DNA of 64,000 bases from Cryptomeria japonica (taxonomy: Eukaryota > Streptophyta > Pinopsida > Cupressales > Cupressaceae), in NCBI RefSeq assembly GCF_030272615.1, contig NC_081408.1, positions 770,563,336 through 770,627,335 on the forward strand, in the 5' to 3' direction. Shown here one piece after another: positions 1-11,856 of the stretch. Within the stretch, counting starts at the first letter, position 1. Every line of letters begins with the position of its first letter. A model generated the notes under the pieces. The model did not search any database and was not told where the DNA came from. It worked only from the letters and a program-made list of their open reading frames with translations. A program made the position numbers and the translations under genes.

Positions 1-469
1 GTGACTTCTCTTAATGAATTTGCAAATGTTTAGGAGATGGATTAGGCTAATTTAGAAGAATCTAGAAGGCTCTAGAAGAGGTTTAGTCATGAATTTAGGA
101 TAATGTAAGTGGGAGACATTTATGATTTTAATTAAAATAAAAATGTTTTATTTCAATTAATGGGTGCAACTTGCATTTGTAGGAAAATACAAGTGGGGGG
201 GTGGGGTATAAATAAATTAGATTTATTTATATACAAGAAATGATTTTAATTAAATATAATTTTATTAAATGGTGGAGAGGGAATTAATCAAATAAATAGA
301 ATTTATTCAATTGATGGAAGAAAGGGGAAAATCAAATATTGCATTTGATTAATGGTTGGATAGAAGAAAATGGTTATTAATCAAACCTTAGTTTAATTAA
401 TAGGTGGATAAATGATAATTAAACAAATAAGATTCATTTAATTAAGTGTGTAGATTTTAGGTGTCTACA
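1..469 (-). repeat. Partial LTR of a hairpin-rich retrotransposon, related to the Tat-family LTR
   Basis: Read on the minus strand, this begins TGTAGACACCTAAAA at position 469, as the Tat-element LTR at 3685 begins TGTAGACACCCAAAA. It then shows the same architecture: a run of A/T-rich inverted repeats spaced by short purine-rich (plus-strand) segments. Examples are TAATTAAACAAAT paired with ATTCATTTAATTA (419-447) and AATCAAAT paired with ATTTGATT (about 330-352). The base sequence differs a lot from the intact Tat LTRs, so this is a relative rather than a recent copy. The other end lies outside the window, so I cannot tell a solo LTR from the edge of a full element. Confidence 0.6.
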
Positions 470-1350
470 ATAATCTTTGTCAACATTTTCTTCATTTTTC
501 TTTTGTTACTTTTGGTTAGCTTTTATGTGTGTTGTTGGATTGGGTGGTTGTTAGGTTTTTGCTTGTGTTTTTTTTTTTGATTGGTAATGGGATGAAGCCG
601 AATTTATTTTGACTAGAGCTACGAACTAGTGAGACCACATTTTTGAGGGGCCTCAACCTCATATTTGTTCGACATTAACACCCTTATATCTCCTTGCATC
701 ATCCTATCTAATTCTATCTATCTATCTTCCATGCCCATGCATCACCTTATCTCTTCATTGCTTGTGTGTGGGGCTCCTTATCACTCCATTTTACCAACCT
801 TATCACACCAATGTCATGCACTCCTTATCTCTCCACTAGCATGAACCGTTATCTATCCATCATACTCCATTCTCATTATAATGAGTTGCCTCCATAGTTG
901 CGTTTGGGGTGTCATCCACCACTGTAGGACATGGTTTCCATCGTGAACATCCACCTCAGCAACAATTGGGGGCATTAATAGTCCCCACACCTCTACCTGC
1001 ATGGGACCACAACATGATTTTTGCATGCCATAAACCTGTAGTGGGTGGGGATCATAGACCAAACCTCCCACAAAGGAAGGCACACAACAACCATTATATT
1101 ATGGGGTCATCCCCGCTTGTGTAATTTTTTTGTTAGTTGGTAAAACTCCTTATTTTGTCACTTTATGCTTAGTATCATCTCCTTAAGTTGTTAGTACGAA
1201 GGCTTATTATTTGACTATGTCCTCCTAAGATTAGTTGGTATATATGGTAGGAACCATTAATTTCTCGATACTATGTAGATGAGGGAGAAAATATCAAGGA
1301 GCCTAGTAATGAGAAAGGAAATATTGATAAAAAGACTTATAAGTGCTAAA
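470..1350. other. Non-coding stretch, no gene recognised
   Basis: Short reading frames occur on both strands between 853 and 1124, but they overlap each other and show no domain, no splice context and no resemblance to a family I know. The stretch is bounded on the left by an LTR end and on the right by the proposed edge of the Copia-A LTR at 1351. It may be older transposon debris or unique intergenic DNA. Confidence 0.4.
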
Positions 1351-3684
1351 TGTTAGTTATGAACAACACAAATGGACACTGAGAAAGGGGTGAATCAATG
1401 TATTTTAACACTTTTAATTATGTGTGCAAGTACTGAAACTCCAACTTAATTAATAACATACACATAGACTCAAATCAAACCACAACACCAAATTTATGAG
1501 GAAAACCCAATGTGGGAAAAACCTCGGTTATAATAGTTGTTGGAGTCTACTGCTCTAATCTAGCCTCACAGTGAATAACAATTTACAATGTTTTGGGCAC
1601 CAACCCAAGGAGCACCAACACCTAAAATTTAGGGCACCAACCTAAGGAGCACCAACCCCTGAATTTATGAGCACCTACTCAAAGGAGCACCTACCCCTGC
1701 TCTGAAAACCCACTCAAAGATTTACAGCGACTATTAAAGTTTACAATGCAATGATGAAACCTTGTTACAAATAAGTTTTGTAACACTTACAAATTTCTCC
1801 TATCCTGAGAATTTCTCTGCTTGTTGAATCTCTTCCTCTGTTTCTTCTTCTTTCTCTGTTTGGTTCTCTTCCTCTTTCTACTACAACTTTACCTTACATA
1901 ATACTCTATTCTTTCTATGTTCTAGATTTATCTACTTTTGTAGATTTCTCTATTTTCTCTTGATAGAAACACCACACTTTTCAACACACACTACCTATCG
2001 TCTTAATACACCTCTTCCAGTCGACTAGTTGGATTTTTTTTTTTACCTCTATCTCTGTTTCGACAACCTACATCTATCAACTCACATTTACTACCCTACA
2101 TAGTTAGCTTTGCATAGAAGAATATTTTTCCCTCCAAACCTGCAATTAAAATTAATTCATTTGTCTCTCTGGGATTCGGTCTATAGCAAATTTGATTTTC
2201 TTTCTTAGATTGACCATCTGCATTAAATGACTCTTCTCTGATTTTTTGAAAGTTCTATGTACTGGGTTCCTATATTTAAAAAAACTCAATCTGTCCAATC
2301 AATTTTATTTTGCCTCTATCGATCCCCTTGAGGCCCTCAACCTTCTGCAATTCAATCACTATTAATGCATTTTCCATCTTTTGTTGATCTACCCTGAAAA
2401 GATCGACAACTACCATAGTTGAATACATCGTCACAGACTTCTGCATATCAAAAATTCTCATCGACAATCTAGGGAGACATGTGTCTCCATTTATTTTTTC
2501 CAGATCATTCGATCAAGGTCAGTCAGCCTCCACGTAAAACTTTTGTGCCTATCGACATGCATATATATCGTAAAAAGTCTTCTTTATTGATGTCCAAGTC
2601 ACCTAGTCAACCATGGTCAACCACCACGTGGACTATCAAATCCAATCGAGCTATGACATTCTTTCCCTTCATTGTCCCCATCATCATTTATGAGCCATCA
2701 TTGCCCATGCGGACTGGAGGGATGCACAATTATTTAATTTGTCTTGCCCCACAAGAGTTCTAACTTATGGTTTTTGACATTGCAGGATGACAGGGGACAT
2801 GTCTCCCTTCACTTTAGTTATCCCACACGAAATTCAGTGTGACCTCTTAACCCATGCGGGATAAGAGACTTCATTGTTCCCTTTGTTCACATTTACCTTG
2901 TAGGGTCCTCATTTCATCTCACTGCATGTTGCGAAGTAGCGGGATCATTCTCTAGCTTTACTATCTTATCCCGCACGACCATCACACACCCATCTTGAAT
3001 GGTGCAGGATAGCAGGAACCATTCACCACTATCTTCATGTTACCGCACACGACCATTGTCTCATCCTACTTAACACTGGGGGCTGGCGAGATACACATCT
3101 CGTTTCTCCTTGCTTTACCTTGCACAAACATTGTATATCACATTGTAATGATGCAGGATAGTGGGAAGCTCAATTCCTTTCTTTTTCCTTTTAACCCCTC
3201 ATAGTCACTTTTCATACGTCCATCACGTTGTCGGATGGTGGGAAGCATCTCTTTCTTCTTCTTGTGTTACCCTGCATGACCATTACTACCCTTATTTTGA
3301 TGCCACGGGATAGTGAGGAGGTCTTCGACCTCAAAGAAACTCTTATCTCGCATGACTAGTTAGATGGCCTTCTCTTCGTTCGTGTTATCCTGCATGGTCT
3401 CTTTCCTGCATTCAAACACATTGCGAGACCCATGGATACACGTGAACCAAAACAATTGCTATCATGTGGAGATCACGATTCACCATACTCAACTCAAAAC
3501 TTAGACAAATACTGAAGACTTCCCTGTCGAGTTCCAAGTACGACAACCGACGCACCAAAGAGGCCTTACATGGACACCTCACCAACACAACTCCATATCG
3601 CTACCGACACTTGTAAATAATAAACTCAACTAATGTCCCTGTAGCATAAAACTTTGTGTTATGTACAATTACCTGCATGACTGC
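1351..3684 (-). repeat. Copia-A 3' LTR, larger part
   Basis: On the minus strand the LTR starts at 24658 with TGTTGGCATTG next to a polypurine tract. It is interrupted at 24557 by the Tat element, resumes at 3684 and ends near 1351 in AACTAACA. The piece near 1379-1398 (plus GAGAAAGGGGTGAATCA) and the GGAAAAACC block near 1520 match the U5-end pattern seen in the LTRs of elements B and D. Total LTR length is about 2.4 kb. Short open frames inside it (2276-2763) look like chance. The left edge is inferred from the TG...CA rule, because the partner LTR is missing. Confidence 0.65.
3680..3684. repeat. Target-site duplication, left copy (ACTGC)
   Basis: ACTGC immediately precedes the left Tat LTR and recurs at 24552-24556 immediately after the right LTR. 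A perfect 5-bp duplication is the integrase footprint and fixes both element boundaries. Confidence 0.93.
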
Positions 3685-3710
3685 TGTAGACACCCAAAAA
3701 TGTCCAGTCT

Positions 3711-3945
3711 AATTAAATAAATATTCTTATTTATTTAATTACTTTAGCCTAAATTCTTCTATTAATTAAATAAATCTTTATTTATTTAATTAATTCACTT
3801 ATCCTCTTCTAGCCTTATTTCTCATTTAAATAAATACATTTATTTATTTAAAATTATCCTTTTCCTAAATTAAATAAATATCTTATTTATTTAATTATCC
3901 CACTTCTTCTATTAATTAAATAAATCTTTATTTATTTAATTAATT
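3711..3945. repeat. Array of five perfect inverted repeats in the LTR U3
   Basis: Perfect stems lie at 3711-3740 (13 bp, 4-nt loop), 3761-3795 (15 bp, 4-nt loop), 3824-3853 (13 bp, 4-nt loop), 3868-3896 (13 bp, 3-nt loop) and 3911-3945 (15 bp, 4-nt loop). All are variants of AATTAAATAAAT facing ATTTATTTAATT, separated by pyrimidine-rich spacers of about 15-30 nt. The same array occurs in the right LTR (fourth stem damaged) and in both solo LTRs on the minus strand. Confidence 0.9.
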
Positions 3946-4102
3946 CATTAACCTTTTCTACCATGACACATGTCATTCATCTCTTAATTCCTACACTACC
4001 TACCCTTTCATTATTTTATTATTTCTTTTACCTACCCTCTAATCATAGCTGACCTCCTTTTACACCTCTCAATCTTATCCCTCCATTTCATATAGTGTCT
4101 TC

Positions 4103-4110
4103 TATATAAG
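4103..4110 (+). promoter_or_regulatory. Probable TATA box of the Tat LTR
   Basis: TATATAAG lies about 160 bp downstream of the palindrome array, a normal place for the core promoter between U3 and R. The same octamer is at 24189-24196 in the 3' LTR. Confidence 0.65.
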
Positions 4111-4465
4111 GAGATGCTTCCTTCATTATCAAACCCTAATCAATCATTCTAACCACTCAATCAATTGACTACTTGGCATATGCGATCCTACTTGCAACCA
4201 CATTCCGTTCTTTATTGAGCTCTTATGCACATAAAATCTGAGAGCAAATATATCAAGCAAGATCAATGGAGATAGGAATAATGAAGATCCAAACCCTATT
4301 GGACATGTGATGGTATAATCTTTGTGATTTCATTTGATTTGCATTGTCTTAGGTAATCTTCATATGTTATGGTGGGTCATTGTTGTTGTTAGGTTAGGGT
4401 TTTGTGGTTGAATTCATTTAGCCTTTCAATATCGTTATTATTGTTATCCATTTTCACCATATACA

Positions 4466-6745
4466 TTTTGGCATGCTCGATGGGACTCTTGTCCCTTTTG
4501 CATTTAACACTTTTGTTGTAGATTTTGTGTTTTGAAGTTGCAGATCTGACATTTTTCGACAACATTTTGATATTTCTGTGTCTGTGTTCTTTGGATCGCG
4601 TTTTTGGCTTTCTGTCGCGTCTGTGAACTTTCGAATCGCGTCTAGGTTCCCAAATCGCGTCTGGGTTCCCAAATCGCGTCTGTGACATCTGGAACCGCGT
4701 CTGCAGCTTCGACAGCATTTTTATTTTTTTGCAGATTCTGAAAACCGCGTTTGTGTTTTTCAGTCGCATCTGCGGTGTTTTTTAGATGCGTCTGTGTCCA
4801 AAAATCGCGTTTGGGTTCTGGATCCGCATCTGTGTCTTGCAGAAGCACGTCTGCGGCAGATAGGCGCGTCTGTGTTTGGGGTAATCACGTTTGTGTGCGT
4901 TGATTTCTTTTTTTAGCTTCATTGATTCAGTTTTTGGTCATTCAATATTTCAGATCCAGTTTATTTTGAGCTAACATTTTCAGATCTAGCTAACGAAATT
5001 GGTGCAGCTTGTCTTGAAAGCAAAATCATTTGGTTGAAGGCCCCTATTTTCACAAAGTCTTTTGGATTTAAAATTTACCTAACTTGTGTGCTTGCAGGAA
5101 GGGGTGATTATTTGAAACAATCCAAACTACTAATAAATCTTTGTTGCAGGTCCTTGGTAAGGGTTTTTTATTTTTTTATTGTGTGCCTTGTTTTCATAGA
5201 CTAGCAAACACTTCAATTGGTGCACTAAAATTGAATCATTGTCTTTTGTGTCTTGAGCAATAGGCTCTTTTTGTTTAATCTTTAGAGGGCCTGTCTTCCC
5301 GTGTGGTCATTAGGGCTACTAGTGAGAAGAGAATGACCCAAGTGGTAGCAAAAGAAAAGCCATCTTCTTCCAAACCACCATAAATAACTGTATTCATGGT
5401 GAAAACTATGGATAACGTGTGCTGATTAGTTCATACTGACACTATGTCTCCCCATAAACCCATTTGATCAAATTTATTTGATCATTTGTAGGGCGTAACC
5501 CCTACCAGCTGGGAGCCTTCTGTATTTACAGAGCTGAAAGTGCTGCATGTATGGCCACATGAGCGGATGCCCTTACTAGCACCTTTTTGTTTTAGAAGCC
5601 CAAATCCTTCTAGTTGTTGCGGTAGGAGGTCAGACCTCTAGTAGCGGCCCACACACATACGGTTCTTATTAGAGATACGAAGTTCACCACGGGGAGTTTT
5701 CATGGGGACTGATGCTTGGCTGACCCAAGAAGTGAGTGCTGAGGGTGGAGCCAGTGCAGTCAAGCATCTAAGTATCTGCTCTGAATAGCGTAGCCTCAGG
5801 GGTAAAACCCCATGTGGGATCAACAACTATTGTCTTGGCCAGCCATAAGAATTGTGCTTGACTTATTTTAAACATTCAAACATTCAAGACCAAACAACAA
5901 AACATTGTGTCTTTTGTATCTTCAAGTGTATGCAAAACATTTTTACATCAAACATCACACTTTTTTTGGAGTCATTTTGAGTCTAGACACTTGCAAACAT
6001 TGGGTCTTCATCAACACTGTGTTGTCTTGTCACGAAAAATAGTCAAACAGTCAAAATTGGTCACAACAAAACAACTTCACAGATTGGAAAAAATTGCATA
6101 AATTTTGCAGAAATGCGTCTATGTTGTATAACCACGTCTGTGAAGGGCAGAAACATGTCTGTGTTTCCAGAATCAATAGTGCACTTAACAAAAATCTTAG
6201 AAACGCGTTTGTGTCAGGAAATCGCGTCTATGCAATATACAGGCGCGTCTGTGTTCATAATTGAATAAATTTTACAGTCCAGCAAACAAACACAGTCAGT
6301 TTCAGAATTCTTGAGCTTCCTAAGTTATTTCTCCAGGGTTTCATCTAGCATTCAACCTGTCTTTGGGTCTCACAAAGTCCATCATTGCTTTACACCTTAC
6401 ATTACATTCACATTTGTCTAAACTTGAGTCAAAAGGTCACTTGCTTGTCCTCACTATACTTTGTCAACACACTACATACAACAACACTTTGCTAAGTGGT
6501 CCCTCATCAACGTCTATCACCTTTGGGTCTCATTTGGTTTTACTTAGAGTCAAGGTCCACTTACCTCATCAAGAGAAACTATCCTCTCTTTGGAAGTCAC
6601 ACCTACTCTACTACATACATACTTGGTCTTACACTTTGGACATTGCAAGTACACCTCAGATTCATTTACATTCCATCCAACTCTTGGTCTTCCATACTTT
6701 TTCCATTTTCATCTAGTATAACACATCTTGGTCAATACCTAGTTC
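4466..6745 (+). other. Tat 5' leader with CGCGTCTGTG motif arrays
   Basis: About 2.3 kb separates the LTR from the gag start. Two clusters of a degenerate motif with core CGCGTCTGTG lie at about 4590-4900 (some 14 copies) and 6110-6260 (about 6 copies). Apparent open frames on the minus strand here are translations of the repeat array and not genes. A pyrimidine-AG acceptor-like site lies near 5097, so a spliced leader is possible but unproven. Small frames at 5907-6101 and 6363-6753 have no recognisable domain. Confidence 0.7.
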
Positions 6746-8383
6746 ATGGTTGAAACCCGTCTTCAAAAATCTAGGAGAGAAACTAAAGAGGCGCAAGAGT
6801 CTGCAAACATGAGTGTCTATGAGTATGACAATTATGTCTTTTTCAATACCGATCATAACACATTACCGGACATGGATGCCTATAGAAACATTCCAAATGT
6901 TGAGAATATGGACACTACAAACAACAATGATACACACAATGACAATATGGACAACTTTTCCATACATTCAACAGATGTGGAAGAATACATTATGGACCCC
7001 TGCTTCAATCGATTGATTGAGGAAATAATGAGGAGGGATAGACAATACTTCTTACAAATGATAGCACAAAGTGGAGCCAAGATCCCTCATGATTTTGACA
7101 TGTCTCAAATAATGGAACATAGACCTTTGCAACAACCTCACTCCAACATGGATCAAAGAAGGCCTAATAGTGGAGGCAATAGAGGACCACATATGGTGCC
7201 TGAATCACCATCATCTTTGTTTCAAAAACCAGAGGTCCCACATACACATGGTCAAGCATATGATACTCACCTTCATAGACCATTATGGAAGTCTTATGCA
7301 GAAAGATATGCTCAATCACATACCAATGCTAAAGATCAACCACCAAAGCAATTGGATATTCAAAGGCATGCTCAAAATTTGGGCACAAGGAAACCCCGTA
7401 TCAAATTTGGGGGCAACACATTAGAACATGACATGCCTGTAGAGTATGGTATACATGGACAAAACAGATATTTTGTCCCTCAACATGAATCTATACCAAG
7501 TGGTCCATATACGCAGCATCATTATAGACCTCCTCCATATGAACATATGTATGATCAATATCATCCATATATGCAACATGCTTCTCCTCCAATTGGTGCC
7601 TCAAGTATAGGGTATGGTCCAAGAAGTCGACCTCCACCTAAGAACAATTTGGAGCAACAAATCAGGGACTTACAAAAGAAAATGGAGGACATAAATACAC
7701 CGAAGCCAACATACACAATGAGAGACATATGTCCATATCCATTTGACAAGAGCATTCCAATGCCTCCATTTCCTACACACTTTGTGACGCCTAAGTTTGA
7801 TAAGTATAGAGGAAAAGGGGATCCTAAGGCACACATAAGATAGTTTTTCATTGCTTGCATTGAGATAGCAGCAGAAGAGACATATTTGATGAGATTATTC
7901 CTACAAAGCTTAGGTGATCAAGCCATGGAATGGTTCTCCCAACTCCCACCTGGAATTAAGTCATGGGGTGACTTAGCAAAGGCATTTATTCAACATTTCT
8001 CCTACAACATAGAGACAGACATATCAGTCACTACTTTGTGCAACACCAAGCAAAAAGAGGGAGAATATTTTGCATCATTTTTACAAAGATGGAGAAATCT
8101 AGCCAATAGATGCTCTTGTGAAATTCCACAAAAACAAATGGTAGAGATCTTCACCCAAAATGTTAACAAAGAAATTGGCTATGATCTAAGGAAAGCTTGT
8201 TTGTCCACCTTCAAGGACGTCATTGAAAAAGGCTTAGAAATAGAGAAGGTCCTAATTGAACAAGGAGTCATTAAGATATTCAAGGAAAACAAAGATGACT
8301 TTAAAGGAAAAGACAAGCCAAGATTTTGGAATGAAAACAAGAACATAGTCAATGATGGTGTTGTTGATGCCAACACAATGTGA
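6746..8383 (+). pseudogene. gag: Tat gag polyprotein, N-terminal and capsid region (broken)
   Basis: The frame opens at 6746 with MVETRLQKSRRETKEAQ and runs 365 codons through a low-complexity region rich in His, Pro and Tyr. After an in-frame TAG at 7841 the same frame continues with the conserved retrotransposon gag (capsid) core, including LQSLGDQAMEWFSQLPPG near 7905-7955 and FIQHFSYN. A TGA at 8381 closes this part. Gag forms the particle that packages element RNA in the cytoplasm. One frame with point stops and no indels up to here suggests modest decay. The start is the first ATG of the frame and is therefore plausible, not proven. Confidence 0.85.
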
Positions 8384-9046
8384 CCCAAATTCATTTTTTC
8401 GGGATCAAGTTCTACAAACAATCAAGTGAATACTCAAACAACTTCTAAATCACGAAGGAAGTATACTCCATTGGGAGAACCACTTTAGTCAGTTTTCAAA
8501 AAGCTAGTGGCAAACAAAGTAATCACAGTTCTAGATTTTCCTCCATATGAGCCAAAGGTCAAACCGAATTGGTGGAATGATGATGAGTATTGTGAATTTC
8601 ATAAGAGCAAGGGTCATAAGATAGGAAATTGCCATCAACTGAAAAACATCATACAAGATCTCATTGATAGAGCTGACATTGAGATTGAAGGACACTCATC
8701 CAATCAAGAACATGAAATGTTTAAGGAACCATTCCCAAAGCATGACAAGGGAAAAGCTAAAGCCACATATGACCAAACCAACTATACCAGAGCAACCTAT
8801 AACTATGATTCAACTATCAATCACATTTCGATGGACAATTACGTGTCTACCATTATCATCAGGGACAAAAACCCTGAGAATTCTACCCGGAGACCCAAGA
8901 TTGTGCTAAAAGGTGTTGGATCTTCTTCCAAACCAACCTCTGAATGTAATGTTACAACCCATCGAGGTAAATTCACTTTGCAAGGTGCTCCAACCAAAAA
9001 CACTACTTCCTCATCAACCAAACCTGAGTATGACCTTGTAGAGTAG
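8384..9046 (+). pseudogene. Tat gag C-terminal zinc-knuckle-like region
   Basis: This is the same frame as the upstream gag, after stops near 8381 and 8486. It contains the gag-protease junction motif YCEFHKSKGHKIGNCHQLK (about 8590-8645), a Cys/His cluster usual for Tat elements and expected to bind RNA. The downstream 130 residues are low-complexity Thr/Ser/Asn. It ends at a TAG at 9044-9046, again with no change of frame before the protease. Confidence 0.8.
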
Positions 9047-9835
9047 TTAGGGAAGACACCCGCACTCATCTCCATACTTGAACTCTTGTGCATATCCCCT
9101 GCACATAAATCCATTCTTGACAAAATCTTGAGAGAAACTACCATACCTACTGATCTGAACGTGGACCAGTTTCAAGCCATGGTGGGATACCTTTCCATTC
9201 CACACTCCCTTACATTCATAGAAGCCGATGACGCCTCCGTAAGTTAGCCACATAATGCACCTTTACACATTGAAGCCTTCATACACAAACATCGAATAAA
9301 ATGAGTTCTAATAGATGGAGGAGCAGGTCTAAACATTTGTACATTGAGCACTATTAAACAACTGGGATATTCTGATAAAGCTGTGAATTCTACAAATAAA
9401 ATCACCATCAAGGCATATGATGATGAAGAACATTCATCCAAAGGCACAGTCACCTTGCCTCTTAGAGTTGGGCTGGTTACGAAGGATGTGGTTTGTCAAG
9501 TCCTATACCTAGATCTCACTTACAACATATTGCTAGGACGTCCTTGGATTCATGAAATGAGGGCAGTCCCGTCTACATATCACCAATGCATTAAGTTTCC
9601 TCACAATGGAGTGGAGGTAACAGTTAACGGTGATCCTAATCCGTTCATATACTGCAATAACCTGAGATCAAAAACTGAGACCATCATTCCCAATAATCGC
9701 GAAGCTGTTCCTTCTTTGACATACATTGATCCTGAGTCATTAAAACCTTTGACGTCAAAACAAGGTGAGCTTAAAGGCAAATTTCAGGACAAGGGCATGG
9801 GGGAATACACTTTAAATCAGACCATGTACTTATGA
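9047..9835 (+). pseudogene. Tat aspartic protease domain
   Basis: The retropepsin active-site segment reads VLIDGGAGLNICT (about 9308-9344), with the catalytic Asp present and Gly in place of the more common Thr or Ser. A typical beta-strand region follows with YNILLGRPWIHEM near 9520-9555, the conserved second half of the fold. The frame is still the gag frame, so gag and protease form one polyprotein interrupted only by stop codons (9044, and a TGA near 9301). The protease would cut the polyprotein in the particle. Confidence 0.85.
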
Positions 9836-9841
9836 CAAGTC

Positions 9842-10276
9842 ATGAGTTCCCCAAAAGAATATGGAAGACCACATCCTAACAAGCAAGTATCCATCATTGT
9901 ACTCAAATGGGACCCTACTACCTTTCAAAGATGGGGCGAACTAGAAGAGGAAGACTTATACAAAATGCTTTACAAAGACATTGAAGATGATACACAAGAT
10001 CACATCAGTCTACCATGTGAGAAATATGGAAAAGGCTTCAAGATCCTACAAAAATTCAGGTATGATGGAAAAAGCCCTCTTGGGTTACGAAAGGAAGGCA
10101 TCATTGAACCTTTACAACTTGAATTGACATTAAAAAAGGAATGCTCGAAGGGACTTGGTTTCCTGACTTCCAAGGTCCACACTCAAAGGACAAAAGAAGC
10201 CTTACAAATCAAAGTTGCCAAAATTCAACAAGAGGATCGCTATTCCACAGACTCCAACGATGGGAATGGGGTTTAG
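9842..10276 (+). CDS. G-patch-like domain between protease and reverse transcriptase
   Basis: An open stretch of 144 codons in the gag-protease frame. Residues about 60-100 read KGFKILQKFRYDGKSPLG, then LRKEGIIEPLQLE. This matches the G-patch pattern of Gly-rich nucleic-acid-binding modules (GFKILQK...G.GLG...GI.EP), with one Gly replaced. G-patches after the protease are known in betaretroviruses and reported in some Ty3/gypsy lineages. A role in reverse transcription or RNA binding is inference. The frame ends at TAG 10274-10276 while the pol frame (+1 relative to it) already overlaps, so this may be the natural shift point to pol or a decay frameshift. Confidence 0.7.
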   Translation: MSSPKEYGRPHPNKQVSIIVLKWDPTTFQRWGELEEEDLYKMLYKDIEDDTQDHISLPCEKYGKGFKILQKFRYDGKSPLGLRKEGIIEPLQLELTLKKECSKGLGFLTSKVHTQRTKEALQIKVAKIQQEDRYSTDSNDGNGV

Positions 10277-11130
10277 ACAAATCCTTGAATGACTACGAGC
10301 TCACCAAGACATTCAGAGAGCCAGATGAACCCACAGAAGAAGAGGAATTTTATAAAAGATTCAAAGTTGGCCAAGAAACAACCCATGAGGATTCCACACA
10401 GTCCTTGTCTCAAGGTTCTAGGTTGAAATCACATAGGATGAGAACACCTATCCCAGAATGCGCTACTAGTGATGATAATTTCGATTCGCTCACGATCGAG
10501 ACTGATGAGGAGAGTGCCATCGATGACCTCGATAATTACCTTGACATACCCGAATATAACTGCATCTTCACTCTTAGCCCCGCTAACTTCGAAGACATTA
10601 AAGGCCTTCCCCTCATTCACCACCAACTCATTGACTGGGATCATGAAGGACCTGCACAGTTTGACACATTCCAAAATGATGAAGCTTTTATTGACTATCT
10701 TGGCATACGGGATGATCTTCCCCATAGGGACCATAAAGCGGGATACACTATAGAACTCAATAGCATGGCATATTTTGGTGAGGGCGTTAGACCTTCCAGT
10801 CACAAAAATGTGAAAATAAGAACAAACCAAGGGTCTTATGGTGAAAACCACACGGTGGCGCTGTCTGACCCCAAAAAAGTAAAAAGAAAGGATGTATCTG
10901 AGGGCGAAAACCTCTCTAAGGCACCCGAAGATGGAAGGCTCGACATTCTCCCAGCATCATATGAGGAAAAGTCATCCATGTTGGTAGAGGAGACTATCAA
11001 AACAAACATTGGTACAGAAGAAGTTCCACACAACATATTCCTAGCCTAATCTTTGACAGAGTCAGAAAGGTCAAAATTCATAAGTTTCTTCAAAGAACGA
11101 CAAATCAACTTTGCGTGATCATACGCTGAT
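10277..11130 (+). pseudogene. Tat protease-RT linker region
   Basis: An open frame (in the pol frame, to 11049) rich in Asp, Glu, Ser and Thr, with segments such as EPDEPTEEEEFYKRF and DWDHEGPAQFDTFQND. No catalytic domain is recognised. Acidic linkers of this type precede the reverse transcriptase in Tat elements. A TAA at 11047 interrupts the way into the RT domain. Confidence 0.65.
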
Positions 11131-11856
11131 ATGTTGGGATTGGATCCGGATTTGGTAATGCATCATTTGACAGTTAAACTAGGGGCAAAACCAGTGAAAT
11201 AGAAATTAAGAAAGATGCATCCACAAGTCGCATTATTGGTCAAAGCAGAACTCGAGAAATTATTGGATGTTGGATTCACACGCCCAATTGATTATCCTGA
11301 ATGGATCTCCAACTTAGTGCCTGTCAGTAAACCAGATCACAGCATCAGAATATGTACAGATTTTAGGGACATCAACAAAGCTTGTCCTAAGGATGACTTC
11401 CCATTACCAAACATAGATTTGATTGTCGATCTCACAGCAGGTCATGAAATGTTATCGTTGATGGATGGATTCTCTGGTTATAATCAAATAAAGATTGTGT
11501 CTGAGGATCAACATAAAACATCATTCACTTGTCCTTGGGGAACCTTCTGCTGGAATGTTATGCCCTTCGGGCTAAAAAATGCAGGCGCTACATATCAAAG
11601 AGCCATGACTACTATCTTTCACGATCTCATGCACGTAATTGTGGAAGATTATGTCGATGACCTCTTGGGAAAATCAATAGACATAAATACACGTTTGGAC
11701 ATACTTTCAGTCGTCTTTGATTAGTTGGAAAAATACAAAGTGTGATTAAATCCCAAGAAATGTGTCTTTGGAGTAACCTCCGGGAAGCTCCTAGGATTCA
11801 TTGTACCAAAAAGAGGAATAGAAGTTGATCCAGCAAAAGTCAAGGCCATCCTGGAG
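11131..11856 (+). pseudogene. Tat reverse transcriptase domain
   Basis: RT motifs are clear: the entry motif LEKLLDVGFTRPIDYPEW, then LVPVSKPDHSIRICTDFRD, LMDGFSGYNQI, MPFGLKNAGATYQRAM and the catalytic VEDYVDDLL (about 11641-11667). All three catalytic Asp positions are present. In-frame stops lie upstream of the first Met at 11215, at 11722-11724 (TAG) and shortly after (TGA), followed by the thumb region CVFGVTSGKLLGFIV. This enzyme copies element RNA into DNA. The core is well preserved but split. Confidence 0.92.

Larger units (their letters stand above)
3685..4465 (+). repeat. Tat element 5' LTR
   Basis: It starts TGTAGACACCC and ends CACCATATACA, both ends matching the copy at 23771-24551. 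The U3 part carries five perfect A/T palindromes (3711-3945) and a TATA box at 4103-4110 (TATATAAG). The sequence just after the LTR (TTTTGGCATGCTCGATGG, from 4466) should hold the primer-binding site; it contains a TGG, but I cannot name the tRNA. Confidence 0.93.

Noticed and set aside
853-1124. Two overlapping small frames on opposite strands
   Set aside because: Mirror images of each other with no domain, start context or splice structure.
4389-4848. Overlapping minus-strand frames of 68-126 codons rich in Arg, Asp and Thr
   Set aside because: They translate the degenerate CGCGTCTGTG array of the Tat leader in several frames. Repetition, not coding constraint, keeps them open.
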